This document shows, piece after piece, positions 23,442 to 32,185 of a stretch of 64,000 nucleotides of DNA (positions are counted from its first letter, which is position 1; each line of letters starts with the position of its first letter). Made by a program: the position numbers and the translations under genes. A model generated the notes under the pieces. It had not been told where the DNA came from. It ran no database searches and worked only from the letters and a program-made list of their open reading frames with translations. Origin of the DNA: Aestuariivirga sp. (GTDB taxonomy: Bacteria; Pseudomonadota; Alphaproteobacteria; Rhizobiales; Aestuariivirgaceae); NCBI GenBank assembly GCA_030680855.1, contig JAUXUN010000055.1:41378-105377 (forward strand). Reading direction: 5' to 3'.

Positions 23442-26306
23442 ATGACCCTGATCACAGAAATCGACTACGGCACGCCGAAATCCAAATCCACCGCCATGGT
23501 GACACTGGAAATCGATGGCCATTCCATCACGGTTCCGGAAGGCACATCCATCATGCGGGCCGCCATGGAGCTTGGCACGCAGATTCCGAAGCTCTGCGCC
23601 ACCGACAACATGGCCAGCTTCGGCTCATGCCGGTTGTGCCTGGTTGAAATCGAAGGCCGCAAGGGCACGCCTGCCTCGTGCACCACGCCTGTCGCTCCCG
23701 GCATCAAGGTCCATACCCAGACGGAGCGCCTCGGCAAGCTGCGCCAGGGCGTTATGGAGCTTTATCTCTCCGACCATCCGATCGCCGGCGACAGCGCCAT
23801 GCAGGACATGGCGGACTCGGTTGGCCTCTCCCATGTGCGTTATGGCTTCGAGGGCGAAAATCACGTTTCGCCGGTGCGCCTCGATGGCGAGGCCAATCCG
23901 CGCTTCAAGGAAAAGGATGAAAGCAACCCCTATTTCACCTTCGATCCGGCGAAATGCATTGTCTGCTCGCGCTGCGTCAGGGCCTGCGAGGAAGTGCAGG
24001 GCACCTTTGCGCTGACCATCGACGGCCGCGGCTTCGCTTCTCATGTTTCAGCAGGCATGGACGAGAACTTCATGGAGTCGGAGTGCGTTTCCTGCGGCGC
24101 CTGTGTGCAGGCCTGCCCCACGGGGTCTCTCCTTGAGAAATCAGTCATCGCGCTCGGCAAGCCGGAAACATCGGTCATCACAACCTGCGCCTATTGCGGC
24201 GTGGGCTGTTCCTTCAAGGCGGAAATGAAGGGCGATGAAGTTGTCCGCATGGTGCCATGGAAAGATGGCGGGGCCAATGAAGGCCACTCCTGCGTGAAGG
24301 GCCGCTTTGCCTGGGGCTATGCCAGCCACAAGGACCGGGTGACCAAGCCCATGGTGCGCGACAGGATCACCGACCCGTGGAAGGAAGTATCGTGGGAGGA
24401 AGCCATCGGCTTTGCCGCCCGGCGCTTCATGGAGATCCAGAAGAAATATGGCCGCGGCTCGATCGGCGGCATTACCTCGTCACGCTGCACCAATGAAGAA
24501 GTATTCGCAGTGCAGAAAATGGTGCGCACCGCTTTCCACAACAACAATGTGGATACCTGCGCCCGCGTCTGCCATTCGCCCACGGGCTACGGCCTGAGCA
24601 AGACGTTCGGCACCTCAGCCGGCACCCAGGATTTCAAGTCGGTTGATGAATGCGACGTGATGCTGGTGATCGGGGCCAACCCCACCGATGCCCATCCGGT
24701 TTTCGCCTCGCGCATGAAGAAGCGCCTGCGCGAGGGCGCCAAGCTCATCATCCTTGATCCGCGCCGCATCGACATGGTGCGCTCGCCGCATGTCGTGGCG
24801 GATTTCCATTTGCCCCTCAGGCCCGGCACCAATGTGGCGGTGGTCAATGCGCTCTCCCATGTCATTCTCACGGAAGGCCTGGAAGCCAAGGCCTATATTG
24901 CCGAGCGTTGCGATCCGAAGGAGTTTGCGCGCTGGACCGACTTCATCCGCCAGCCGGTCAATTCTCCTGAAGCGATGGAATCGATTACCGGGGTTTCGGC
25001 AGCTGAGGTTCGCGCCGCGGCCCGGCTCTATGCCACGGGCGGCAACGGCGCAATCTATTACGGGCTTGGCGTGACCGAGCACAGCCAGGGCTCCACCATG
25101 GTGATGGCCATGGCCAATCTTGCCATGCTCACCGGCAACGTGGGGCGCAACGGCGTGGGGGTGAACCCCCTGCGCGGCCAGAACAATGTGCAGGGGTCCT
25201 GCGACATGGGCTCATTCCCGCACGAGTATTCGGGCTACCGCCATGTGGGCGACAATTCGGTGCGCGAAATGTTCGAGCAGGTCTGGCAGACAGCACTTGA
25301 TTCCGAACCGGGCCTGCGCATTCCCAACATGTTCGACGCGGCGGTCGAAGGCACCTTCAAGGGACTTTACGTGCAGGGCGAGGACATTGCCCAGTCGGAC
25401 CCCAACACCAACCATGTGACCCATGCGCTGGAGGCACTGGAATGCGTGGTGGTGCAGGACCTGTTCCTCAACGAAACGGCGGCCTTTGCCCATGTGTTCT
25501 TTCCCGGCACCTCCTTCCTCGAAAAGGACGGCACCTTCACCAATGCGGAGCGCCGGATCAACCGGGTGCGCCAGGTGAAAGCGCCGATGCAGGGCAAGGA
25601 CGAGTGGCAGGTGGTGTGCGAGCTTTCGCAAGCCATGGGCTATGACATGCATTACAACTCGGCTTCCGAGATCATGGACGAGATCGCGCGGGTGACGCCG
25701 ACCTTTGCCGGTGTTTCCTTCGAGAAGCTTGACCGGCTCGGCTCGGTGCAGTGGCCCTGCAACGACAAGGCGCCGGAAGGCACGCCGCTCATGCATGTGG
25801 GCGGCTTCGTGCGCGGGCTTGGGCGCTTCATGATCACTGAATTCGTGCCGACAACGGAGCGCACCAACCGCTTCTTCCCGCTCATCCTCACCACGGGCCG
25901 CATCCTGTCGCAGTATAATGTGGGGGCGCAGACGCGGCGCACGCAGAACGTGGCCTGGCATGCGGAGGATGTTCTCGAAATCCATCCGCATGACGCTGAA
26001 GTGCGCGGCATCAGGAACGGCCAGATGGTGTCCATCTCCAGCCGCGTGGGGGCCACGACGCTGCGGGCGCTGATATCCGAGCGCATGGCGCAGGGTGTTG
26101 TCTACACCACGTTCCACCATCCGGTTTCGGGCGCCAACGTCATCACCACGGAGAATTCCGACTGGGCCACCAACTGCCCGGAATACAAGGTGACGGCGGT
26201 TCAGGTGACGCTGTCCAACCAGCAATCGGACTGGCAGAAGGACTGGGAAATCCGCGAGGACGAGAACAAGCGCATTGCGGTAAAACCCCTTGTCGCGGCC
26301 GAGTAA
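23442..26306 (+). CDS. fdsA: NAD-dependent formate dehydrogenase catalytic alpha subunit
   Basis: A 954-residue molybdopterin enzyme oxidising formate to CO2. Domains in order: a [2Fe-2S] ferredoxin domain (GSCRLCLVEI), a His-Cys3 cluster region, two [4Fe-4S] clusters (CIVCSRCVRACEE; CVSCGACVQACP), the Mo-bis-MGD domain with another cluster (CAYCGVGCSF), and the dinucleotide-binding C-terminus (RTRRTQNV-like region, VISRVG). The catalytic Cys and following His lie in VDTCARVCHSPTGYG. I use the ATG at 23442, which gives the usual MTLITEIDYGTP start; a GTG at 23430 overlaps fdsB by 4 bases and is the alternative. Confidence 0.95.
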   Translation: MTLITEIDYGTPKSKSTAMVTLEIDGHSITVPEGTSIMRAAMELGTQIPKLCATDNMASFGSCRLCLVEIEGRKGTPASCTTPVAPGIKVHTQTERLGKLRQGVMELYLSDHPIAGDSAMQDMADSVGLSHVRYGFEGENHVSPVRLDGEANPRFKEKDESNPYFTFDPAKCIVCSRCVRACEEVQGTFALTIDGRGFASHVSAGMDENFMESECVSCGACVQACPTGSLLEKSVIALGKPETSVITTCAYCGVGCSFKAEMKGDEVVRMVPWKDGGANEGHSCVKGRFAWGYASHKDRVTKPMVRDRITDPWKEVSWEEAIGFAARRFMEIQKKYGRGSIGGITSSRCTNEEVFAVQKMVRTAFHNNNVDTCARVCHSPTGYGLSKTFGTSAGTQDFKSVDECDVMLVIGANPTDAHPVFASRMKKRLREGAKLIILDPRRIDMVRSPHVVADFHLPLRPGTNVAVVNALSHVILTEGLEAKAYIAERCDPKEFARWTDFIRQPVNSPEAMESITGVSAAEVRAAARLYATGGNGAIYYGLGVTEHSQGSTMVMAMANLAMLTGNVGRNGVGVNPLRGQNNVQGSCDMGSFPHEYSGYRHVGDNSVREMFEQVWQTALDSEPGLRIPNMFDAAVEGTFKGLYVQGEDIAQSDPNTNHVTHALEALECVVVQDLFLNETAAFAHVFFPGTSFLEKDGTFTNAERRINRVRQVKAPMQGKDEWQVVCELSQAMGYDMHYNSASEIMDEIARVTPTFAGVSFEKLDRLGSVQWPCNDKAPEGTPLMHVGGFVRGLGRFMITEFVPTTERTNRFFPLILTTGRILSQYNVGAQTRRTQNVAWHAEDVLEIHPHDAEVRGIRNGQMVSISSRVGATTLRALISERMAQGVVYTTFHHPVSGANVITTENSDWATNCPEYKVTAVQVTLSNQQSDWQKDWEIREDENKRIAVKPLVAAE

Positions 26307-26316
26307 TATCAAGGAA

Positions 26317-26443
26317 GGGCCCTCATCCGCCCTGTCGGGCACCTTCTCCCATGGCCAAGGGGCCACGGGCGAAGGCGATAATCACGAAGCGCCTTCTCCC
26401 GTGCAACGCATGGGAGAAGGTGGCCGAAGGCCGGATGAGGGCC
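26317..26443. repeat. Palindromic CCCTCATCCG...CACCTTCTCCC repeat inside the fdhD 5' end
   Basis: The left arm (26317-26352) reads GGGCCCTCATCCG then CACCTTCTCCCAT around a small CCTGTCGGG hairpin. The right arm (26410-26443) is its near-perfect complement, with inner hairpin GGCCGAAGGCC. Between them lies another CCTTCTCCC unit that can pair with the right arm. This is a widespread alphaproteobacterial extragenic palindrome family. Here it sits 11 bases after the fdsA stop and supplies the candidate start codon of fdhD. Confidence 0.8.
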
Positions 26444-27219
26444 TCGCCAACTCAATCGCCGCAGCCGGCATTTTGCACTCCCCAACCGGCCCCATCAAAA
26501 CCATCTGGCAAGTCCCTGAAGAAGTTCCCATCGCCGTCCTGTTCAACTCGGCGCCCTATGCGGTGATGATGGCGACGCCCGCCGATCTCGACGACTTCGC
26601 CGCGGGCTTCGCGCTGGCCGAGGGGATCATCACCTCGGCTTCGCACATCAAGGGCATTCTTACTTTGCCCTCGGAAGAAGGCCTGGCGGTTGACCTCGCG
26701 GTTGATGAAAAGCATCTAAACCGCGACCGCATGGTGAAGCGCAGCCTTGAAGGGCGGGTGGGCTGCGGGCTTTGCGGCATCGAAGACATCAAGGATGCGA
26801 TCCGCATGCCGGAGGGCATCGCGGTGAATACGCCCCTTTCGCCGCAGGCCGTGGCGCGGGCCTATGAGGCGCTGCCGCAGTGGCAGCCGATGAACGCCGT
26901 GAACCGCACGGTGCATGCGGCGGCCTGGTGTTCGGCTGACGGTGATATCCTGCTGTCGCGGGAAGATGTGGGCCGGCACAATGCGCTGGACAAATTGATT
27001 GGCGCATTGGCAAAGACGAACACGAATTTGCGCGACGGGTTTGTGCTGATGTCGAGCCGCTGCAGCTTCGAGCTGGTGCAGAAATGTGCGCTCGCCGGCA
27101 TCGGGGCGCTGGCGACGATTTCGGCGCCCACCGCCCTGGCGCTGCAGCTTGCCAGGCAGGCGGGACTTAAGCTTGCGGCCCTGTCCAAGGGCGGCGTGAT
27201 GATATTCGAGCAGGAGTAG
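26410..27219 (+). CDS. fdhD: Formate dehydrogenase accessory sulfurtransferase FdhD (FdsC)
   Basis: A chaperone that transfers sulfur from IscS-type desulfurase to the Mo-bis-MGD cofactor of FdsA. The CxxC sulfur relay is VGCGLCGIED, and the family motifs EEVPIAVLFNS, LDDFAAGFALAEGI and ILLSREDVGRHNALDKLIG are all present, as is SSRCSFELVQK. The frame is open from 26290 inside fdsA, but the part before about residue 75 is encoded by the palindromic repeat and has no homology signature. I place the start at the ATG at 26410 within the repeat; a GTG at 26401 is possible. fdsD follows 3 bases later. Confidence 0.88.
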   Translation: MGEGGRRPDEGLANSIAAAGILHSPTGPIKTIWQVPEEVPIAVLFNSAPYAVMMATPADLDDFAAGFALAEGIITSASHIKGILTLPSEEGLAVDLAVDEKHLNRDRMVKRSLEGRVGCGLCGIEDIKDAIRMPEGIAVNTPLSPQAVARAYEALPQWQPMNAVNRTVHAAAWCSADGDILLSREDVGRHNALDKLIGALAKTNTNLRDGFVLMSSRCSFELVQKCALAGIGALATISAPTALALQLARQAGLKLAALSKGGVMIFEQE

Positions 27220-27222
27220 ACG

Positions 27223-27450
27223 ATGGAAACCCGCGACATGCTGCGCATGGCCAACCAGATTGCCGATTTCTTCAAGGGTTACCCGCGCGAGGAGGCGCGG
27301 AAGGAGGCGGCGACCCATCTTAACAATTACTGGGACCCGCGCATGCGCAAGCACCTGTTCGAGCATCTTGCCAAGGGCGGCGAAGGGCTTGACCCGCTGA
27401 TCATCGAAGCGGCGGCACAGATCAGGAAGCCTAAGATGGATGCAGCCTAG
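27223..27450 (+). CDS. fdsD: Formate dehydrogenase delta subunit
   Basis: A 75-residue FdsD protein (RMANQIADFFKGYPREEA; THLNNYWDPRMRKHLF), the small subunit encoded at the end of soluble NAD-linked formate dehydrogenase operons. It is thought to help assemble or stabilise the complex. It starts 3 bases after fdhD and ends 2 bases before the SDR gene, so all are in one transcript. The conserved HLNNYWDPRMR motif is diagnostic. Confidence 0.92.
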   Translation: METRDMLRMANQIADFFKGYPREEARKEAATHLNNYWDPRMRKHLFEHLAKGGEGLDPLIIEAAAQIRKPKMDAA

Positions 27451-27452
27451 TC

Positions 27453-28184
27453 ATGGCCCAGAAATTGGCCGGCAAAGTCGCTGTCGTTACCGGGGCCAGT
27501 TCGGGCATCGGCCGCGCGCTGGCGAACACGCTCGCGGCTGAAGGGGCAAAGCTTGTGCTTGTCGGCCGTTCGGCGGAGCGTTTAGAGGCCGTGGCCAAAA
27601 AGCTCGACGCGGTTGAAAGCCTGGTTCTTCCTCTTGATCTCGCCCGGCCCGCCGAGGTTGAGCGGGTGGCTTCAGAGGCGCTGGCCCGTTTTGGGCGCAT
27701 CGACATTCTTCTTGCCAATGCCGGGCTTTATAAACCCGGCAAGGTAGTGGAGGGCAACGCCGACACGTGGGACGAAATGCTTGCCGTCAACGTGAACAGC
27801 GTGTTCCGCCTGTGCCGCGCCGTGCTGCCGCAGATGATCAAGCGCGGGTCCGGCGATATCATTGTCACCAGCTCGATCGCGGGCCATCAGGTCATTGCCG
27901 GAGAAGCGGTGTACGCCGCATCGAAGCACGCGGTGCAGGCCTTTGTGCATGACCTGCGGCGGCAGGTTGCCCCGCATAATGTGCGCGTTGGTGCGGTGGC
28001 GCCCGGCACGGTGCTTAACGAGTTATGGGGATTCCGCAACCCGGCTGATATTGAAGCCAAGGTCGCCAGCCATGACGGCCTGCGCTCCGAGGATGTGGCC
28101 GAAGCGGTGCTGTTCATGCTGACCCGCCCCGCCAACGTCACCATACGCGACCTGGTGATCCTGCCGCAGAACCAGGACATTTGA
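27453..28184 (+). CDS. SDR-family NAD(P)-dependent oxidoreductase
   Basis: A 243-residue classical short-chain dehydrogenase, last gene of the formate dehydrogenase operon. The Rossmann motif is TGASSGIGRAL, the NAG-type motif is LLANAGLY, and the catalytic Ser-Tyr-Lys are in VTSSIAG and VYAASKHAVQ. The C-terminal LTRPANVTIRDLVILPQNQDI is typical of YdfG-like serine/3-hydroxy acid dehydrogenases. Which substrate it acts on is not visible. Its presence at the end of an fds operon suggests a use of NADH or of a C1-derived aldehyde or hydroxy acid, which is speculation. Confidence 0.88.
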   Translation: MAQKLAGKVAVVTGASSGIGRALANTLAAEGAKLVLVGRSAERLEAVAKKLDAVESLVLPLDLARPAEVERVASEALARFGRIDILLANAGLYKPGKVVEGNADTWDEMLAVNVNSVFRLCRAVLPQMIKRGSGDIIVTSSIAGHQVIAGEAVYAASKHAVQAFVHDLRRQVAPHNVRVGAVAPGTVLNELWGFRNPADIEAKVASHDGLRSEDVAEAVLFMLTRPANVTIRDLVILPQNQDI

Positions 28185-28201
28185 GCTGTCGGCATTTCCG
28201 C

Positions 28202-28390
28202 TCATGACCTGCTTCTGAAATTCCAAACAAACTCAACCGCAGCGGCATGCGCGACATGGCCGATGTCGTTCCGGCGCAAACCCAGGTCCAGGAGATCGCG
28301 GTCATTGAATTGAGACAGCTCCCGATGGATGCTCCGGTAGTGACGCCAGCGCCGGTACAAGGCGCCAGGCAGAGATATATAACGGTTCAT
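28202..28390 (-). CDS. DUF1127 small protein
   Basis: A 62-residue DUF1127 protein. The module YRRWRHYRSIHRELSQFN then DRDLLDLGLRRNDIGHVA matches the family: an Arg-rich helix followed by the LxxLxDxxLxDIGL-type turn. The ATG is preceded by GGGAG. It ends 18 bases from the convergent SDR gene. A second DUF1127 gene lies directly upstream, so the two form a tandem pair and may act as RNA-binding regulators, as reported for short DUF1127 proteins elsewhere. Confidence 0.8.
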   Translation of the reverse strand: MNRYISLPGALYRRWRHYRSIHRELSQFNDRDLLDLGLRRNDIGHVAHAAAVEFVWNFRSRS

Positions 28391-28419
28391 TTTTCACTCC
28401 CTGGATTCATATGGGCATT

Positions 28420-28644
28420 TTAGATGACTGTATTTTCCGTCCTGCTAATCCCATGCCGCGCCGCTGAATGGATCATCGCGCGGTGGATGCCGATGTCGCG
28501 AAGCAGCCGATCCGGCAATGCTTCGAGGTGCCGGCGCGCCCGGTGGATTTCGATCTGGCGGATGATCCACTGCAGGGCTCCTGCAACTGGGCTCTCGTGC
28601 TTCGCCACGGATTGATTGCCGAGGACTTCGTTTGACGTATTCAT
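28420..28644 (-). CDS. DUF1127 small protein
   Basis: A 74-residue protein with a DUF1127 module (IEIHRARRHLEALPDRLLRDIGIHRAMI). The first 30 residues are variable. The start is the ATG at 28644 with AAGGAAC upstream; a longer frame reaches 28752 but crosses the osmC terminator. It lies 29 bases upstream of the next DUF1127 gene on the same strand. Confidence 0.75.
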   Translation of the reverse strand: MNTSNEVLGNQSVAKHESPVAGALQWIIRQIEIHRARRHLEALPDRLLRDIGIHRAMIHSAARHGISRTENTVI

Positions 28645-28712
28645 TCTTAAGGTTCCTTGTTTTGAGAGTTGATAATTCTTGCCTGAGACTTTTCTAAAAC
28701 GGGTTTTGTGGG

Positions 28713-28747
28713 CCAGCGCAGGATCGCCGTATGGGAGCCTGCGCTGG
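28713..28747 (-). terminator. Hairpin terminator of the osmC-like gene
   Basis: CCAGCGCAGG (28713-28722) and CCTGCGCTGG (28738-28747) form a perfect 10-bp stem with a 15-base loop, 8 bases after the stop of the leftward OsmC-family gene. The downstream minus-strand sequence is A/C-rich rather than a T-run. Confidence 0.55.
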
Positions 28748-28755
28748 GTCATTGA

Positions 28756-29328
28756 TCAGTAGGTTTCGACGTTCACCACCACCGGCAGCGAGTTCGACAC
28801 GATGTCAAAGACAGGCGAGAACTTGGCCAGTTCACGCAATTCTGCTGGCTTGCCCTTGGACTTCACGCGCATGTTTACGCGCACTTCGCGGTAGCCTTTG
28901 CGCACCTTGTCGGAGACGCCGAGAAAACCACGAAGGTCAAGGTCGCCTTCGAGCTTCGAGTCCACGGCCTCAATTTCGATACCGCGGGCTGCGGCATGGT
29001 AAACCATGGTGGTTGTCAGGCAGCCGGCCAACGCATGCAGCACGAACTCGACCGGGTTGGCGCCCTCGTTGTTCGCCAGCAGAACCGGCGGTTCGCTTGC
29101 GTCAAAGACAAACGGCTTCCTTCGGCTCGAGTCTTCCTGGCGGCAGCCTTGGAAGCCCTGGATGGTGGAGCGGTTGTGGCCGCCATCGATCCATTCATTG
29201 GCAGCGCGGAACTGGAACTCGGCAAGTCCGGCATCGGCCTTCACGGCGGCGATGGTATCGAAAATGCCGGTGACACTGACTCCGTTCATGATGACGGGTT
29301 CATTTTGGGCAATTGCAGTATTAGACAT
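28756..29328 (-). CDS. OsmC-family peroxiredoxin-like protein
   Basis: A 190-residue OsmC/Ohr-fold protein, a small thiol peroxidase in the families studied. The central helix has EFVLHALAGCLTTTMVYHA, with the conserved Cys in GCLTT, followed by the IEIEAVDSKLEGDLDLRGFLG strand region typical of the OsmC/YhfA branch. The first Cys of the Ohr pair would have to be the one in FQGCRQED, which is displaced, so catalysis may differ. The gene is divergent from a GlxA-type regulator. Thiol stress or organic peroxide sensing is the likely role. Confidence 0.82.
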   Translation of the reverse strand: MSNTAIAQNEPVIMNGVSVTGIFDTIAAVKADAGLAEFQFRAANEWIDGGHNRSTIQGFQGCRQEDSSRRKPFVFDASEPPVLLANNEGANPVEFVLHALAGCLTTTMVYHAAARGIEIEAVDSKLEGDLDLRGFLGVSDKVRKGYREVRVNMRVKSKGKPAELRELAKFSPVFDIVSNSLPVVVNVETY

Positions 29329-29481
29329 CAGGTATCCTTTCTATTCACGGGTTGGGTTGGCCTGCCGTTTGCGGCAGTGCTGCATTGGCAGCGCGGGCAG
29401 ACCATTAGGGCTGGACATTTGCCTTAGTGAGAGCGATATTTTCCAACAACGGGCTTTTCGTGCCAAAATCATGGGTGCAAG

Positions 29482-30534
29482 ATGCAAAATACGCCTGAAT
29501 CAGGCGTTGATGCTTTGGTCGTGGCCGTACCGGAAACCGCCGGTTCGGCGCTTTACGGCATGATCGATGTCCTAGCCGCGGCGGGAAACCTGTGGGAAAC
29601 CATGACCGGCACGGGACCGGAACGCTCGTTTATCCGGCCACAAATCGTCTCCACCCGCCTCGAACCCTTCCGGTGCGGAAACGGAATCCCCGTCTTTCCC
29701 GCCGTGTCCTGCCTTGATGATCCCAAGGCGGACATTATCATCCTTCCCGAAATCTGGCTGAGGCCGGAACAATCGCTGAAGGGCCGCTATCAGGACCTGA
29801 TGGAATGGATCCGGCGAAGCTACGCACGGGGCGCCAACATATATTCGGCATGCTCCGGCTCCATCATGCTTGCGGAAACCGGGCTGCTTGCCGGACGGCA
29901 GGCAACCTCGCACTGGGGCTATGAAGGTTTGTTCCGCGAGCAATATCCCGCGGTGCAATTCCGGCCGGAGAGCAACATCATTGCCGGAGACCCCACTGGC
30001 CGCATCGTCACGGCGGGAGGCACCACGTCCTGGCACGACCTCGCCATCCACATCATTTCACGCCATTGCAGCCCCGGCGAAGCCCTGCGCATAGCAAAGG
30101 TATATCTCCTGAAATTGCACGCCGAGGGGCAACTGCCCTACACCATGCTTGCCCGGCGGAACCATCACGCTGATTCCGTGGTGCGCCTTTGTGAGGACCT
30201 GATTCAGCGCAACTACCGCGAGGCCACAGTTGTCTCGGATGTGGTCCGGGCCGCTAAAATTCCCGAAAGAACATTGAAGCGCAGATTCAAGAGCGCAACC
30301 GGATCGACCCTGATTGAACACGTTCAGAGAGTGAGGATCGAAGAGGCCAAACGGCTTTTGGAAAGCAGTTCAACGCCTGTCGACGACATCAGCACTGAGG
30401 TAGGCTATGAGGAACCCGGATTTTTCCGCCGCCTGTTCAAACGCCACACGGGCCTGAGCCCCGGGGAATACCGGCGCCTGTTTCAACCGATTGCGAACAC
30501 CCCAACGCAAGAGCCGCAACCAGGCTCACGCTAG
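29482..30534 (+). CDS. GlxA-family AraC-type transcriptional regulator
   Basis: A 350-residue regulator with two parts. Residues ~8-195 are a DJ-1/PfpI (glutamine amidotransferase-like) domain, with the nucleophile-elbow region NIYSACSGSIMLAETGLLAG and later GGTTSWHDLA. Residues ~235-340 are an AraC DNA-binding domain with two helix-turn-helices (VVRAAKIPERTLKRRFK; STEVGYEEPGFFRRLFKRHTGLSPGEYRR, motif ends given). GlxA-type proteins regulate amino-acid, betaine or carnitine catabolism. The ligand here is unknown. It is divergent from osmC and convergent with the SDR gene at 30577. Confidence 0.88.
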   Translation: MQNTPESGVDALVVAVPETAGSALYGMIDVLAAAGNLWETMTGTGPERSFIRPQIVSTRLEPFRCGNGIPVFPAVSCLDDPKADIIILPEIWLRPEQSLKGRYQDLMEWIRRSYARGANIYSACSGSIMLAETGLLAGRQATSHWGYEGLFREQYPAVQFRPESNIIAGDPTGRIVTAGGTTSWHDLAIHIISRHCSPGEALRIAKVYLLKLHAEGQLPYTMLARRNHHADSVVRLCEDLIQRNYREATVVSDVVRAAKIPERTLKRRFKSATGSTLIEHVQRVRIEEAKRLLESSSTPVDDISTEVGYEEPGFFRRLFKRHTGLSPGEYRRLFQPIANTPTQEPQPGSR

Positions 30535-30576
30535 GCAAACCCGAATCGCGACTTACGAAGTTCTTTGGTTTGAATA

Positions 30577-31275
30577 TCAGAATTTTTCCACCCAGGGCCG
30601 GAGTTCCATTTCCCAGGTCCAGGCGCTGCGCGGCTGGCGCAGGACGTGCAGGTAATTGGCGGCAATGGCGTCCGGATCGAGCATGGAATCGGGGTTTTCC
30701 GGCGGTTCGCTGCGGCCTGGATTCCTGATGCCGCCGTCGATGATGAAGTGGGCCACATGAATGCCGAGGGGTGCCAGTTCGCGGGCCATGCTTTGGGCGA
30801 GGCCGCGGAGCGCAAACTTGCCCATGGCAAAAGGCACTGACTGGGCATAGCCCTTTACGCTGGCAGAGGCTCCGGTAAACAGGATTGCGCCATGGCCATT
30901 TGGCAGCATGCGCTTTGCCGCTGCCTGCGCGACCAGGAAGCCGCCAAAGGCGCTTACTTTAATGGCCTGTTCGACCTCGGATGGAACGAGGGAAACAAGT
31001 GGTCCCCGCGCGCGGGCGCTGGCGTTGTAGATGACGACATCGGGCGCGCCGACCTTGCGGTCGACATCCTGGAAGAGCTGGGTGACCTGAGCAAGATCGG
31101 TCGCATCGCAAGCGAAAGCCGTAGCCCCGGTGCTGCTGCAAAGGGAGGCCAACTTTTCCGTATTCCGGGCGGCAAGGGCGATCTTGAATCCTTCGCGCGC
31201 AAGAAGCCGGGCCAGCGAGGCGCTAAGTCCGCTGCCGCTTCCGACGATCAGGGCTCTGGAATATTCTGCGGCCAT
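30577..31275 (-). CDS. SDR-family protein lacking the catalytic tyrosine
   Basis: A 232-residue short-chain dehydrogenase fold: the cofactor motif is VGSGSGLSASLARLL (atypical GxGxGLxA), the NAG-type segment is VIYNASAR, and the Ser region is FTGASASVKG. Where the YxxxK pair is expected it reads PFAMGKFALRG, so the Tyr is Phe while the Lys remains. Closely similar proteins with Phe at this site exist, so this may be a real subfamily with altered or no dehydrogenase activity. The ATG at 31275 has GAGGA 8 bases upstream and lies 9 bases from the stop of the HTH gene, giving an operon. Confidence 0.8.
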   Translation of the reverse strand: MAAEYSRALIVGSGSGLSASLARLLAREGFKIALAARNTEKLASLCSSTGATAFACDATDLAQVTQLFQDVDRKVGAPDVVIYNASARARGPLVSLVPSEVEQAIKVSAFGGFLVAQAAAKRMLPNGHGAILFTGASASVKGYAQSVPFAMGKFALRGLAQSMARELAPLGIHVAHFIIDGGIRNPGRSEPPENPDSMLDPDAIAANYLHVLRQPRSAWTWEMELRPWVEKF

Positions 31276-31283
31276 GGGCGTCC

Positions 31284-32030
31284 TCACTTCACCAGCAACA
31301 CGAACGGCTCTTCGGTGGCGCGTTTGAGGAGTGCGGTATAGGTGGCGTGGATGGCGGAGTCGGCGTTGAATTTCCCGAACTGGAGCTCTTCCTTGAAATT
31401 CTTCACCGGCACAAAGACGATTGGCGTGGAAACAGGAATCAGCAGGGTTCCCCTGCCCGACTGCAGGGTGCTGAGGAGGCCGAACATTTCGCCGCCAATC
31501 ATCGGGCGCGACAGGATGATCAGTCGGTATTGCCCCATCTTGTTGGTGACGAGATAGATGTAGCCGGACTGGTGCGGAACCGAAACCGCGCCATCCTGCT
31601 TGAAGGCCGCATCGAGGCGGTCCGATTCGCGAAACACGAGATGGGAGAGCGCCTTGTCCCAGCGGATTTCGGTGCGGTAGGCATAGGCCGACTGGGCATC
31701 ACTGAAGGACGGGCGGAGCGTCAGGTAATCGCCTTCCAGCCAGGACACCGCCGGGTGCGAATAGCTGCCCAGAGATTCCGGGGCCAGTTCCATGTCGCCA
31801 TTATGCATGTGCCGGGGCCTGCGCAGGGGCAACTGCAAGGCTTCCTCAATGCGCACGACGGAGGCGAGCGTGAAGGGCCGTGTTCCGCTGAGCGCTTTTT
31901 CAAGGGTGGAGAGGCTGATCTTGGCCTTGTCGGCCAGATGCTGGCGTGAAAGCCTGCGCCTGGCCAGTTCCTCGCGGACCTGGGCGCCGATCACCTTGTT
32001 TTCTTCGGAGGAAAGGTCGTCGTCATTCAT
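31284..32030 (-). CDS. XRE-family regulator with a C-terminal sensory-like domain
   Basis: A 248-residue protein. Residues ~12-70 are an XRE helix-turn-helix (REELARRRLSRQHLADKAKI, then SLSTLEKALSGTRPFTLASVV). The remaining ~170 residues form a beta-rich domain (SWLEGDYLTLRPSFSDAQ; YIYLVTNKMGQYRLIILSRP) found in alphaproteobacterial XRE regulators but not named by me. The start used is the ATG at 32030; a longer frame begins at 32072. It precedes the SDR gene by 8 bases and is divergent from the sortase-target operon. Confidence 0.75.
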   Translation of the reverse strand: MNDDDLSSEENKVIGAQVREELARRRLSRQHLADKAKISLSTLEKALSGTRPFTLASVVRIEEALQLPLRRPRHMHNGDMELAPESLGSYSHPAVSWLEGDYLTLRPSFSDAQSAYAYRTEIRWDKALSHLVFRESDRLDAAFKQDGAVSVPHQSGYIYLVTNKMGQYRLIILSRPMIGGEMFGLLSTLQSGRGTLLIPVSTPIVFVPVKNFKEELQFGKFNADSAIHATYTALLKRATEEPFVLLVK

Positions 32031-32185
32031 GGTGGCCGTAACATTCCACAAATTCCCGCACATTTCCACCACCCTATGGCGGAAGGCGCCGGAAGAAAGA
32101 CGTTCTTCACCTTGGCGAAGCAGGCAGGAGTGGCTGTATCTAATCCATCCATGGCTTGGCAGTGGGGCTAGCCCTGGAGGATAAA

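Noticed and set aside
25212..26366. Leftward open frame of 384 codons
   Set aside because: Antisense to the C-terminal part of fdsA; no motifs and unlikely codon use.
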